Shown: positions 1 to 12,940 of the stretch, one piece after another
Numbering within the stretch: position 1 is the stretch's first letter
How the letters are laid out: each line of letters begins with the position of its first letter
Origin: Notospermus geniculatus
Taxonomy: Eukaryota; Nemertea; Pilidiophora; Heteronemertea; Lineidae
DNA: 64,000 bases
Direction of reading: 5' to 3'
Assembly (NCBI GenBank): GCA_002633025.1
Contig: NMRB01000049.1
Span: 375,543 to 439,542, forward strand
The notes under the pieces: generated by a model
Seen by the model: only the letters and a program-made list of their open reading frames with translations
Told to the model about the DNA's origin: nothing
Database searches by the model: none
Made by a program: the position numbers and the translations under genes

Positions 1-247
1 GTACATTGATGACGTGCATCACCCTGTGTATGCCTGCCGAAGCACACAGAATTCGGGTCAGCACAGTCAGGAAAACATCGAAAGATTCCTGTGGGATTGA
101 CAGAATCGACACAACACAAGAACAGCAAACATTGCTATGCAACTGAAAATGATGTGTACTAACTTGTAATGTCGGAAATTATTTTCTTTCCATAAAATTT
201 AGTGAAATTCGGTAAAATTTTACTACAAACATTGCAAAATGGACACG
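1..247 (+). promoter_or_regulatory. Presumed promoter and 5' exon region of SMIM8
   Basis: This stretch precedes the SMIM8 coding exons. At 239-247 an ATG GAC ACG is followed at once by GTGAGT, a strong splice donor, so an upstream exon probably ends at 247. None of the three possible acceptors before the SMIM8 start (exon starts 966, 975 or 983) puts this ATG in frame with SMIM8. It is therefore more likely part of a 5' leader with a short upstream reading frame than the true start. No TATA box was recognised. Confidence 0.4.
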
Positions 248-398
248 GTGAGTCCAGCGGGAAAGTTCTGCAATTTGATTGGTCGAATCAGCGAATCAAA
301 CACCGGAAGTTGAAGCACATCCGGGCATTTTCAACATGGATGCGCCCTGTGAGTTGGTGAAGGATGCCTCATTAAAAATTCGACAGGCAAACGACACT

Positions 399-555
399 CT
401 AAAGCGGGTGATCCACTTTTGCGATTTTGGCTTGAGACGGGATTGCGTTCCCTTGCGGTCACCTTATATGGCAATCGGAAGTCCTTATAAGGTAATCGCA
501 AGGCAACGCAACCCCGTCTCAAACCAAAATCGCAACAGTGGATCACCCGCTTTAG
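399..555. mobile_element. Hairpin MITE with 3-bp target duplication
   Basis: The 157-bp segment is one long imperfect palindrome. It begins CTAAAGCGGGTGATCCAC and ends with the reverse complement, with arms of about 70 bp around a small centre near 470-485. The flanking trinucleotide ACT occurs on both sides (396-398 and 556-558), consistent with a 3-bp target duplication as made by PIF/Harbinger-type elements. It lies in the first intron of SMIM8. A fragment of the same family, containing GCAACCCCGTCTCAA, is seen near 55829-55852. Confidence 0.75.
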
Positions 556-984
556 ACTGGTTTATTCAAAAACACTGCTGTTATTTCATGCATCAAGATA
601 CATGAGGCCTAGGCCTACATGCTTCCAGTTCAGCAGATAGCTACCAGCTTTAGGCCTAGTTACAGTATATAGCAGGTAGCCTACACCATTCTGCATGTAT
701 TGTAGGCCCTGCATGCAACATCATGGTGTATGTACATGATATGCTACACTACAGTGTCATACAGTAACCATGGTGACAGCATGCCATGCCATGTCATGCA
801 ATGTACAGCAGTCCATAAAGCTTATGGTAGGCCTTGTGATTATAGACCTCGCATTATATGTACATTCACTGAGATGCGTCTCCTGTAGCTAATAAGTCAC
901 TTTAGGGTCAAAGCATTCTATTTTTTTGGCAAATTGCTGATAGATTGGCATTCATTCACTTTCAGTCTTTTCAGACGTTCAGGC

Positions 985-1514
985 ATGATGAAGGGAGACA
1001 AGCTGAAAGACGCTGTAAAATCTCTTGGGGAGATCCAAGAGCCAGGATGGAAAAAGATGGGATCGACATCGGCTTTCAGGGCCATCAACTTTGAACTTTA
1101 TGCCAAACCAGTATGTGTCACCTTGAGAGTCTTTCCAATCCATCATGACGTAGGGAACCTGTTTTGGCAACCAGTTCCTTTGCTGACACACTGGTTTCAA
1201 CAATCTGACTCCAGAATAAGAACAGTTTTCTTGCAGAGAATGTCTATCCATCGTGTGAATAGATACCGGTATCATAGTAGTAACATCATCTCGTGATCTT
1301 AGTTCATTTCATTACCCAGTGAAACCTAAGTTGTTGATTTCTTTGTTTTCACTTTCAGAACAAATATATGATGGCATTTGGCATTCTTGCCTTTAGTGGA
1401 TGTGTGGCTTATATTGCCTACCTGAATGCCCAGGAGGAGAACAAACAGACTTATGCAGCTATAAAGGAGAGTGGCGAATTCGAGATCAAGAAAAGGGAAT
1501 CGAAATGGGACTGA
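985..1514 (+). CDS. SMIM8: Small integral membrane protein 8, two coding exons
   Basis: Coding exons are 985-1110 and 1359-1514, joined in phase 0 with donor GTATGT and acceptor TTTCAG, giving 93 residues. The protein matches SMIM8 in length (about 97 in vertebrates) and layout: a polar N-terminus, a conserved stretch around residues 29-43 (FRAINFELYAKPNKY), one membrane helix at about residues 45-64, a charged segment (QEENKQTY) and the terminal KWD. The molecular role of SMIM8 is not established; it is a small single-pass membrane protein. The start was placed at the first of two tandem ATGs after the acceptor cluster. A 5' noncoding exon probably ends at 247. The one-letter resemblance was judged by eye from the family pattern. 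Confidence 0.88.
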
Positions 1515-1757
1515 ATGTGACTGATGATATGGCTTCATATCCATCTGAGATGGCAGGGTTTGATCTGACATGTCCGAGGAATGGTGGATTGTCCCACAGA
1601 TGCTGGACTAGAGGTGCAGTGATAAGTGCTGTGGTTGTTCATAATGTCCACTATCTGCTGGAACCTGCATTGTGCTGTAAATACTTACTGTGATCACTCA
1701 GAAAATACCGGTAGTCATTTCTGTGACATTTGAGATACCGGTATTGAATTATTTAAG

Positions 1758-1763
1758 AATAAA
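1758..1763 (+). terminator. AATAAA polyadenylation signal of SMIM8
   Basis: The AATAAA hexamer lies 244 bases after the SMIM8 stop codon and is followed by AT-rich sequence. It is the first such signal downstream of the stop, so it is the likely 3' end of the transcript. Confidence 0.65.
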
Positions 1764-2134
1764 CCAATTGTTTGACAAATCCCAGTTTTGTAATTCTGTT
1801 CACAACCATGTTCATCTATATTTTAGATTCAAAGTTCTTGTATAGAGGGCAGTAGTGTCCAAGAGCCGAGGATTTTTGAGGATCAGAGTTCACCATATTT
1901 CAGTTATTCTGTTGTCCCCAACATGCGCATGTCCATGATATTATGAAGGGATGTGATCTATTAGCCATATTGCCCACAAAATGCCCCACTGGCATGGTGC
2001 GCAGTAATGGTATGTAAATAGTATGGTTAATGGTTGCATCAGACATTCTTTATGGCATCGATCCTTGTTCTAAATCATGATAAAACTTGACACACCTGTA
2101 TGTTCTATGCATCAAGGAATGACCACAGTTTATA

Positions 2135-2374
2135 TTAATCATACTGTGGTTCAGACATGTAGAGACATGCGACGTCTGGTACAGTTGTACCATCAGCAGG
2201 TTGAACAGCTGAACTAGTGCTTGATCCTGTTGGTGTCTGGGCTTTAATACTGGATGGACTGTCGATAGTCTGATTGATCAGAGGACACTGTGTAATCAAC
2301 TGCAAATTTTGCAGGGTTGGTTGTTTGAGGCTAAGAATCCATTCACGCAATTTTCGAGTGGTGCGATGCCGCAT
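2135..2374 (-). other. Unassigned open frame with coding-like composition
   Basis: A minus-strand open frame of 79 codons from ATG (open a further 14 codons upstream) ends at TAA 2135-2137. It starts with a basic segment and continues Ser/Thr/Gln/Pro-rich, unlike the nearby random frames. No domain is recognised and no convincing acceptor was found upstream. It could be the last exon of a gene whose other exons I cannot see, a decayed retrocopy, or chance. Confidence 0.2.
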
Positions 2375-2407
2375 CTTTTGTCCATGACCAATGCCAAGGA
2401 AACAAAC

Positions 2408-2438
2408 AAATTTCTAGCAGTGACTGCTAGAAATTTGC
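2408..2438. repeat. Perfect 31-bp palindrome
   Basis: Two 15-base arms (CAAATTTCTAGCAGT and its exact reverse complement) flank a single central G. It could be a small hairpin remnant of a transposon. Confidence 0.6.
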
Positions 2439-5400
2439 TTGAATGGATTCTGAGCCTTAGGGAGCAAACCTGAACTGGAATTCAAGTACCGGTACATGTA
2501 CATGTATGTCAAAATTGCTTGGTATCAGTAATGCTGAACCAATGCGAACACTTAGATGATGGATACATGTGACCGAATTCCTGCTATTCTGCATGATCAA
2601 GGTGCTTTTGTTGGAAGCAAGGAAAATCTTCCAAGAACTTTGGATAATTTGGCTTGGCCCATCAGTAATCCAACTGGACCTAACCTCCATGTTGGAACCC
2701 GTGGAATTGAAAAAGCAACACGTATATTTAGAAATATTTTGTTGATTTATTTACAAAAGCCTTACATGGAAAACAATTACATTTGCACCACACATGCAGT
2801 TAATAAACATGATCTTTATAATGAAAGGAAACCGATGATTAACATCAGTCTGTCCATATACGTACAGTAGAAACGATAATGCCCATTAATTATGGATAAC
2901 GACAGACCGTCTCTATCCAGAGACAAGGTATCAGCACTGCGCACCCCAATCAAGTGAGAGGGTCAGTCACCAATTTTTCCGTACATCGAGATTCCTTGTC
3001 TTAGATAAGAGACAGTTCCCATAAGAGTGGAATATGAATTATGACAATTGAAAGGTTGATCGTTTTATTATTGAAAACTCTCCTCTATGTCTGACAATGA
3101 GTAACATTGCAACAGTAGTTGCAAAGGATTCCTACAAATTATACAAGTTTTGTATAAAATCAACAATACACAAAGAAGTTTACTTGGCAGATATCCCCCA
3201 AATTATTTACACATAAGTTCACTGGAAGTTGATCCATCAGCCAAGCATGGTTTTCAAACCAGCTTGTCCAGGATACATACGGCAAGGATGACAACTTGTT
3301 AATCCAGTGTAACACTGATTTTCAACCAAAGTGTCCACACCTGAGTCCATCTCACCTCAAGTTTGCTGCACTTTCTGTTCAATTGGTGTATAACATAATA
3401 CATTACGATAAAGAACAGCACCACCATGATCTGGAGGTAAAATACCACCATGAACCTGAGGTGAAATTTATACTAACCAACACCAAAAGAAAACTAGAAA
3501 GCAGGGTGCCATATATCGAGTGGCATCTATTCACAAAGGGGTAAATTTGTTTCACAATCTCCACAGCAGGTTTATATCAAATCACAAACAAATATTTCCA
3601 ATTTTTATAATATTATTTAACCCTCTCATTGTTAACCTTACTTTGTCTGCCCTGTTATTGCTTTCAGTAAAACACAAACACATGTATGTCGTCAATTTCT
3701 AATTTTAGAAGCCACGATTTGTTTTTTAATAAATTTATGTCGTTTTAAAAATAATCAATTCATTTGCTCAATCATTAGAAAATACCATACAAGCAGAACA
3801 AAGTCAGGTCAACAAAATGTCGAGGGTGCATGGCACTACACTCATTCGAACTTGTCGAAGGACAATACTTGCTGTGGACATTTTGAAATAATGAGTGACC
3901 CATATTGGAACTTGACTTAGATTTGTACGAGTTCCAATTAACACGCATACAAACACACTAAGATCAATACTGACACATTTCATCGCAACAAAATATTATG
4001 CTCTTCAAAGAGCAACGAATTTAAAATACATTTAAGTATTCATATTCATACTGGCCATTTGTAAGAGACGCTGCACAAAGATAGGAAGATCATTTCCAAA
4101 ATTATGATTTCCACCTCCATGCAGTCAATTGATGAGCAAAAAAAGAGGTGTGTAAGATGAAGGGCAGTAAAAAGCTACGGTGTAATTTCACCAACATCGA
4201 ACCAAGACAAGTGCACGAAAAACCCAAGCATCAGTACTTTAGTACAACTGCCTTGGTTTCAGTTGTGGTTTAATATTACACGCATGAAAGATCCTCAATC
4301 AAGAAAAACAAAGTTCAACTTTATAATATAATAATGTCTGCTGGACTTGGATATTGTCGAGAAAACCATGAGCTACGGAGAAAATAGAATCACGGCAGTC
4401 ACATACTTTGAAACAACAAGGGGGGGGGGGGTATGACAACAAGGGTTTGCACAGTACATATACTCCAGCAAAATCAGCACATAGTTGCCCAAATGTGTAG
4501 GGAGGAGCACAGGGATTATTTACAACCCGAAAAAAAATTACTGGAACATAAAATAAATATCTTCTTTTGTAACTTTGTAAAACACAAACATTGTAAATAA
4601 ACTAACAACGAAAAAATCCAAAGTGTGGGGCACATAATATCATAGGCACAAACGGAAATAATCGTGCTGCGTCTTAATTTCAGACAGAAAGTACCAGTAA
4701 CAATACCGGCGGTTTAAAACAATTTGCAATATTACAGCGCCGAATACTGGCAGAAGGGTGCCAGAGGTTATCAAGGACAGTAATGAGGGCTCGCATGAGA
4801 CCACTGCCACAGCAGATATTTCTTAGTGAGTTGATGAAATTCTGTCACTAGTTTTTGGCACAGGAAAATCAGTGTCATGCCTGACAATCATTTGTACTCC
4901 CTCGTCAACACATCAGACAGCCTTGAATCTGCATGAACGTGGGGTCATTGCTACTATTAGGCAAACCCAGACGAACATGTCTGCCAGCACACACAATACA
5001 ATTTTCCTAGAAGGATGAATTTCAAATTGTTGTTGAAAATGATAAGTCACATGACTCACATAATACATTGAACTGTGCAATTAAAAAAGACTTTTCCTGG
5101 GAAACACTCTTAGCACTATAATTCAATAACATCGAAAGGCTGCTAGACTTGGTGCACTGCGTGCATTCGTGGAAACAGTAACAGTTCAGGTGAGGATCAG
5201 CTGTGTATAGCACAGAAACACTTGCATCCAAGATGAGAGTCAAGCAAGCAGGCAGGACTGACTGACTGACTGACAGTCACTATCAAAGGTAAAATCATAA
5301 ATTGCGGAAGGACAGCAATAATGAGGACAATGATAATTAGCTTTATGAAGATTGTGAATCATGATGCAACTTTGTAGCTGTCTGAGCTACTGATATCCCA

Positions 5401-7900
5401 TGCAAATATGAAAATTTTGCATCACTTAGGAACCGTTTTTACAAATATTTAAAACTGCAATATGCAGGTCAATTCATAGACGTCTGCGTAATTACAGCAT
5501 ATTAGAATACACCGTGACCTGAATCAGAAGCACTTTGTCCGCGAGGATGTGGCAGTACTTCCATATGGCATGTATGGTACCTAGATAAACACCATGCAGT
5601 GCGTCGTATATGAAATATTCCATACTACAATGAAACGCTATTTTGAAATCAACTCACTTCAAAGGGTTGTCATCTTGAGTCAAGAGGTTCATTCGGTGCA
5701 AATTTTCGAACTGCGATTTTTGAATTGCACGTACATGTAGGTTACATTACTACTGAACCTCAAAATTTGAAAGTGTGCATAAGGAAAGGCTGCAGGTATA
5801 TGGGCTGAATTGAGAGAGTAGAGGGCTTCTTTCACCCTTTGCTTCGTTCACCTCTTACAGACAGATTGCTGTGCAGGCCCAGTGAAGGAGTTAGGCTTTT
5901 CTGATAGTATTAGTCATGTTAGTAGCACAACACAAGCAAGTATTTAGTACCACCATTCTATCCAAAGATGGCAGCACTCTCATGTCTCGTTTTATACGCT
6001 AGCACATGGTGAAAAGGGAACTGAACTGAAAATCATGCCACATGATATCTGAAACATGTAACAACAGAAGCCATAATCGAACTTAAAATTGTCCTGAGCA
6101 CATTGAACAAACACGAATACACAACTTCAGACTTTACACTGAAGTTCTTCGCCACAATTTTCTACTCTTCATGTGGCAAGCATTTCAAACACATACACCG
6201 TATGACTACCAATAGAACACACAAAATAAAGCTCAGGCCATGAGCCCCTCCGAGCTCAAGTGATTGTACATAAGTATTACCAAATAACCAACTTGTTGGC
6301 ACAAGGAGAATTGTATAACCATTGATCTGTACGATCTACCAAGTTATCAGGAATTTTATAATGGCTGACAACAACCAACTCTTTTTCTGCTAAGTATTAA
6401 CATCCAGTGACCATCAGAATTTCAGACAGGCGATGTATTTATGAACAAGACTTTGGCACCATCAATGGTAAACCTGTGAAAAATACGCCAGGATGACCAC
6501 CAGCTGGAAATAGTGAGTTTTCGCAATGACATGGTTATAGGCCTACAACAATGTTCAGTGGTGATTCACTTGTTCAAGTAGGAATGGGAAGAATCCTTGT
6601 TAAATGTAGTCTTAGGCCTAACCAGGCCATTGGGAAATTCACTATTATTGAGCTTTTTACAGCCAAGACATGGGTTTACACATTACAAACCTTTCTACAG
6701 ACACAATTATTCCACGACCACTCAAGACAACAGCCATATCTTCTCTCGCTATACAAATGTACACAAAACGTGTTCACGGAAATTTACCGTGAACAACATC
6801 CGCAACAGAAAAGAAGTAAAAGATGTACATTGGGAACTTCGTTCAGTACAGCTGCTCGCATTTTGGTGCCAAATGGAAATATTTAAAACTTTGTTAAAAT
6901 ATTTTTTAGTCATATTGCCAAAAATGTACCGGTAGAGACAAATTCACAGTCCGAACAACTGGCATCAAAAGGAAACCACTGACTTCCCTCACACACATTA
7001 ATGCATACATGTACATCTGTTACTTCATAAACTGTCTACACTAAACCGGGGCATGCTGATTTATTAACAATACTTATGAAACACAGTGCTTAAAGATAAC
7101 CTATGAAATCAAATGATGCAATACCGCACAGTTTTGCTTCGTAGTTCTGGCCCTTGAATGCCGAACAGGGTCTCTGTCAGACTTCTTGACAAAGCATTAG
7201 AAAGTCTACACACCTACCCCCATAACAGGAGCGAGGCATCTTAAAACTTGACCAGCGTGATCTGATTTAAAACTATGTTTCCATTTTCCTCCACCCATCA
7301 CGTGGTGAGAACCACAGATGCATGTCGGACCCACAAAATGTTCAGAGGGTGGACCACTCTCTGAATCATGGTTTCTATTAGAAAATTAAACATAATAACA
7401 GCAGGCCACATGTCGGCAAACTGTCAACACCAAGATATGACTGTAATGCAAATAGTTATGAAATTAGCAATTCTAAAGCGCATCAACTGATTCACCAGTG
7501 ATAATTGAGAGTTTCACACTAATATATAGCCTTTTTATGCCTATTGGTGTCATGATCGATAACCTCTGATGAACTGATTGAACTGGTACTGCATCATCTG
7601 ATAAAGTTATACATCACAGACTATGTACAGAATAGTGTTAAAGCTCCTACCATTGAGCTACCTTGAAGCGGGTCGGCACGACGTTTAGCCTTCGACACCC
7701 AGTCCGCTCCAAGCTAACTCAGAATGGGTTCTAACATCAAGTCACCGGATTCATTTTCACAATAGAAAATACTATGCAATGCTCAGCAGATGAGATTCGA
7801 AAACACATACAATTAAATAACTGAATTCCTCAAATTGGTCAAAATATCCAGCACATAGGGTCCGTACTTTCTAAGTGCTTACATGTGATTCTGGCCAATT
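2439..7900. other. Long stretch without a recognisable gene
   Basis: AT-rich DNA with stop codons in all frames. Only simple features were seen: an 11-G run near 4421, a short GACT repeat near 5255-5270 and scattered TACATGTA words. It could include 3' untranslated DNA or intergenic DNA. No splice-consistent coding exons were found by eye on either strand. Confidence 0.5.
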
Positions 7901-7935
7901 TTGACAGGTAAAATGGGAGATATGGTCAAGTGTCA

Positions 7936-8110
7936 TGGCTGCAAAAATGCCCCAGTGTACAAAATGAACCCACACTTCAAACACAACATGGTCCCGGGTT
8001 CGATCCCCAGTCACACTCGCTCTCCATGTGTAGTGACAGAGATGGTGATTCAGAGTACCCAGAGAAGACCTGCACTCTTGGAGAGTGCAGGTCTTCTCTT
8101 GCTATTTTTT
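7936..8110 (+). repeat. tRNA-like Pol III fragment with perfect 18-bp hairpin and T-run
   Basis: A B-box-like sequence GGGTTCGATCC lies at about 7996-8006. A perfect hairpin follows at 8061-8099, with 18-bp arms AGAGAAGACCTGCACTCT and a 3-base loop TGG, and then a run of seven T at about 8104-8110 that could end Pol III transcription. The A box (around 7936) is poor. It is best read as a degenerate tRNA-derived SINE or a small Pol III unit. Confidence 0.4.
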
Positions 8111-11040
8111 TATCAGTTCAATGTCCATGTCAGAACACCCGCCAAGTGAGAAATGATGCACGTACTAGTATCCAATTTAACCCACTGACATTTGTACAGT
8201 GACGACACATACCTCTCTCTCTCTCCCAGTTATAAAATTCTTCCATACTTTCTTCATGACACAGACACGTGATATAATACGTTTTTGAGAAAAATTTTCC
8301 ATGGTTGGTGCACACTCCAAAATAGAAACCCTACAAAGAGTCATGGCCCCTCCTATCCCAACGGACAGGAACCCTTGCTTGACAAGAGAACATACCTAAT
8401 GCGACAAAAGCGGTCCTATTAATTCATATACCAGTGCTAAAAACTGAAATCAAATGCAACAATCCAATGCACTTGGCAACTATGAATATCTTTGGTTCAT
8501 ATTACATGTTTTTCAGTGGCTCCCAGAGCCAAATGGTTAAAATTTATTTTTTTCCAAAAAAACTCGCTACCTACACTTATCAATATATCATTAATAGGCC
8601 ACACAGCTAAATGTAGAAGATACTCAGCACATTCTAATCGCCAAACACCTCACACAACACTACAAGACAATAGTAGCCAAGCTGGGCAGACAGACCTCGA
8701 CATTCTAAAACTAGCACTGCAAGCATCAGACCAAGCACAAAATATATTCATTGACCCGAAGCTACATCAAAACTTATTCAATAGACACAGTTTTAATACA
8801 TTTTAAGATTGATATCTGAATGAAATTTAAATGGTACAAATGCTGGACAAAAATCCCGAGAAGTAAAGGCACATAAATGGTTATTTTGTGATGATGGTGT
8901 AAGTTTTAGGGTTCAGCTAGTGTGAGCTTATTTTGCTGCTGATTAAGTAGAATGGGTAACTTTAGGGGGCAACAAATGTCGTTGTGAAATCCGAATCGGG
9001 AAAAACACTGTCTCTCCACTTAGACCTTCACTCCTGCCAAGCCACGTGTTATGATAAACCTGCCAAGAGCACAGATGTTTGACACGCACACCTATCAAAG
9101 GCACATGTCCACAATCCGCTTGAATAAACAGGGTGCACAAAAACATGCATTTCAATCGAATTATTAATTTTCACAGCACATACCACTCAGGGGAACTCAA
9201 GTGAGTGTCAATACACTTCAAAGACTCCACTCACAACAACTAATATATACGACGCAGATGACCCAACCTCAACTTCCGGTAAACTCATGAAAGCGGACTT
9301 TATTGGAAAATTCTTCAACAACTTATCAACAGACCAGAAGGTGCCAACTCAATCAAGCCAGGCTTCTATTACAGCCCCACAGCCATTTTGTACCTCATGT
9401 CACCAGTCACGGAGGCTTCAATATCATGAGGTCTCAGCGGTTTCTGCCGCCCGGTTTCCTCGGGCGTCGTATTATCCACGCTAACAATACAAAAGATCAA
9501 GAACTGACAAACATGGTCGTGTTGTCCAAAGCCTGCAAAAACCGCATCCAGCAGAGCTGGAAACCACTGTAGTGGAATCTGGACTTCAGGAAGGGTGTGT
9601 GGAAATGATTCATTTGAGACAATGTTCAGGCCAAGATATTCTCGATTAAGCTCGAATAATTTCAATGATGATAACCAACAATTAATTGCTCTCTAAAACT
9701 GAAAATTTGTTTTCCATGGCCTCGTTTACCTTGCTTCGGCAATAGAAGGTGAAGTAGGAACCTCCACTAGGTCACTGGGACAACGGCACTCCACGTGCAT
9801 TGGGCATTGTTGTGCAATGAAAGATATAGTGAGACAGCTGCAGATGGCGTGCATAAAGAGTACACAAAGTTTTTTTCGCTGATTCTGCTTGTCTTTCCTG
9901 ACAACAGCGCAGAGCTACCTGATACCATACTTCAAGCGGAGTGTTTCTCCCCAGCCAGGCATACACAAAGGATTTCGTGATTTACGCTGAATGAGCTTTT
10001 TAACTGGTAAACTTCCTGCTATCTTCTCATGGCATAGGCCTACTCACTCCTGGAGCATGCCACAGCAATCATCCTAAAAAGGATCTTGGAAATCTAACAT
10101 GAAATCAACAATAGCCAACAAAACTTTTCAATAATCGTTGAAATCTGCCAAAATACTAGGGGTGAATGAGTTACGAGCAAAAAAACAAGTAAAGAACCTG
10201 AAACTAAGACAATAAATCACCTTTTTCCACTTCATAGAATAGGATACCAGACTAAGCCATGGGAATACCTATGTTACATTTTGTAACGGTATTGGAAAAG
10301 TAGGAAATGAAATATTCGCCGACAACGTGTTCCGTGACTAACCGTGCAATCTCATCTTTCTGATGTGGAATATGTGTCATTCTGTGTCTAGACAGTAGCC
10401 ATGACGAATCCCTTCTTGTCTAGACAAAGGGATGAACAAAAGCCTCAAAATGAGGGAGATGTTGCGGCTACTGGTTTCCCTCAGAGATCACCCAAATCAT
10501 TCCAAATTCCAGACTGAGCACCCGATAATGAACAGGACACAGGCCATACAACAGGACACAGGCCATAGACGTGATAGATGGGTCAGATACTGACAGAAGA
10601 AATTTCTCACACCCCTATGACCAATTACTAATCAAATGGTCATTTTTTTCAAACAGTTTGCCAACACAAAGGGTAGTAGCTTGGCCCAGATAAAGATTTC
10701 AGAAATGTGTGACAACATGCGGGCCACTGGGCCATGTCAAATGCCCAAGGTCAATCATGCAATTATCCTTTTTTCGTGCCAAGTTCATCAGTCAAAGCCA
10801 AATGAATTGCAAAATTGCTTTGGCTCACTAAACTGAATTTAATATTACGCCTCAAAATTCACCAGCAAAAGCAATATGGAAATGAATTTGAAAGTACTTT
10901 GTGAGCTCTCTTAATTGTCCCAGCTGAAGTTTGTACTTATTGACCCCACTCTTGCAGAGATTTTAGTGGTTAGCACTGCACGTGGATGCGTTGCCACAAC
11001 CTTGATGTTTGGCATATAAGAGCACATCCTGAACAATGAA
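8111..11040. other. Stretch without a recognisable gene
   Basis: No gene is supported. There is a CT dinucleotide run at about 8214-8226 and a tandem ACAGGACACAGGCCATA duplication near 10535-10566. Short open frames on both strands overlap each other and lack exon signals. Confidence 0.5.
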
Positions 11041-11076
11041 CAGATATCAAGCATTCAGTATTCTCCACGGGGTTTG

Positions 11077-11340
11077 GTCTAAGAGGGGCGGTGGTGGGCC
11101 TGGTGCTGAAGGCACCACACGAGGAGCCAAAGGCGCCTTCTGGCGGGGGGTCTGCGGGCCCTCCCCAAGCGAAATTTGGATTTTAGGTGATCTGAGATGC
11201 GTTTTCTGAGCATCTGAGATGCATAATTGAGCGATCTAAATCATAAATATTAGGGCGGACGAATTTTTAAGAGGGGCGGGCCGTTTTTAAGAGGGGCGAA
11301 TCTTGCCGTCGGTATTTTTAAGAGGGGCAGGCCGCCCTTT
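11077..11340. repeat. GC-rich repeat with repeated AAGAGGGGCG words
   Basis: The word AAGAGGGGC occurs at about 11079, 11270, 11289 and 11320. It surrounds a GC-rich core (GGAGCCAAAGGCGCC with a following G-run) of the sort common in interspersed repeats of marine invertebrates. There is no coding potential beyond chance. It may be a degraded foldback element. Confidence 0.45.
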
Positions 11341-11802
11341 CTTTAACTGGTGTGGAGAACACTGAGCATTCGTCCTGAGATTCTTTTTTCTCAAGACTTC
11401 TTGCATGATCATGAAATGGCCTTGTCTATATCCTACCCTCACAGAAAGACAGCAGCTGCTAATATTAAAATACACCTCATATTTGTTGACATATTCATAA
11501 CTGTATACAAGGTGTCTGAATCGATCATTATAGTGTAAACATGGTCCCTTGAGGTGCTTGAATATGTATGTATCATGTCACTGCGGGCAGAACTATTGAT
11601 GTTTTTGTCCACTTCTTCCCTCAGTTGAAGGGGAAGTAGATTCAACATCATCGCAACAGGATATGGTCGTGACGTACGAAATAAATAAGGCTGCTCTGGG
11701 CCTTAACTGAGACTTCTGTATTTATACTGGGTTATTGCCATCAGGGCCGAAGCCAAAGCACTAGAAACCCTGGTAAGAGGTCATCTCAAGTTACTCCGTC
11801 CC

Positions 11803-12010
11803 TCACTTGGATGGGGTCCTACTTGTCCTCGTTAAGGCACAAGGTACAAGACACCACAGCTTACTGTCCCATCGACAGCCGTGAGGAGTCAGGGCTGCAG
11901 CATGCAGGTTAATCCCAGATGGCCCAGGATGGATTCGAACCCGTGACCTGACGCTTGCAAGCGCGGACGTGACAACCACGTTACCAGGGCTCCACTGGCC
12001 ACGCCTTCTA
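11803..12010 (-). mobile_element. tRNA-derived SINE, minus strand
   Basis: Read on the minus strand, an A-box-like segment (CCTGGTAACGTGGTTGTC, about 11971-11988) is followed by a consensus B box (GGGTTCGAATCC, about 11931-11942) at normal tRNA spacing, then an unrelated body reaching about 11803. This head-plus-body layout is typical of tRNA-derived SINEs. The head is too degenerate to be a working tRNA. Confidence 0.6.
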
Positions 12011-12603
12011 CCAGAAGTACGCACATCCAATTCATCGCTTGGTTTCATCAGAGAGCTACCTCTTGCACTCGTTGACTTGTAATCGAATATGACTGTACTT
12101 ACTGCACCCCGCATCAGATTCTGAGGGTGACCAATCGAAGAAATATCATACACATATGTATGTATCTTGGATGTTTAGCAAGGATCGGGTCACATAGCCC
12201 AGTTTAACACCAGTATATCAACTGGAAGTTTCATCATGAAGAACTCAAGATATTGCTTCCGGCAATTCAAGGAGAATGACCTGGACGTTTAAAAAAATAA
12301 TATATATACATGTAATGTCATTATCAAGATAAGATTGGAGTCAGCAGGTTACATGTCATTTACTTTCAATGAACAGAACCAATCAAGAGCAGAGTGTGCA
12401 GCATTGCTTCTGAAAAATATTTGGTGATGCTGAATGTAATGCAGGAGGAAACGAGAGCCCCAGCGAATCTCACGTCAAAGGCAGAAATCTTTTGAGTGAC
12501 TCAAAGATCAACCTCCCAGTTGACAGACTCCATGTTTCTACTGCACCACTCTGACAGAGCTGGCAGTCAAAGTGCATGCAGTAGGCTACCCACAGCTGAG
12601 CCT

Positions 12604-12940
12604 AAACCCTGCAGCACACGTCACCACTTTCGTTGCTCATACAGGCAATTTTCATGGTCGCCAAGAAAATGCCCAAGTGTGCTGTGGCCGGCAACGACCA
12701 CTCACCACAGAAATTCTGTGGTGACCACGAGTTGCCACAAGTTGCCGAAAATCAAACATGTTTGATTTCTCACCACGAAAATTGCTCGTGGTTGCGAGTT
12801 GTGGTGATGCGTGGCCATCAGCAGCACACGAGACCACTGAGTGGTGTCGTCTGCTGTTAACCGGCAACCACCACAAAAATTGCCGACCACAAAAATTGCC
12901 TGTACGAGCAACGAAAATGGTGACGTGTGCTGCAGGCTTT
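12604..12940. mobile_element. Hairpin MITE of about 335 bp
   Basis: The ends are near-perfect inverted copies (CCTGCAGCACACGTCACCA at 12608 and its complement ending at 12936). Inverted similarity continues inward for over 100 bases per arm, so the whole element folds on itself. Open frames on both strands here are by-products of the symmetry. Confidence 0.75.

Noticed and set aside
7640-7680. Second tRNA-like gene on the minus strand
   Set aside because: TAGCTCAATGGTAGGAGC resembles an A box, but no B box follows at the right distance.
9287-9665. Overlapping frames near 9.3-9.7 kb
   Set aside because: Frames on both strands overlap with no domain, no splice signals and no codon bias.
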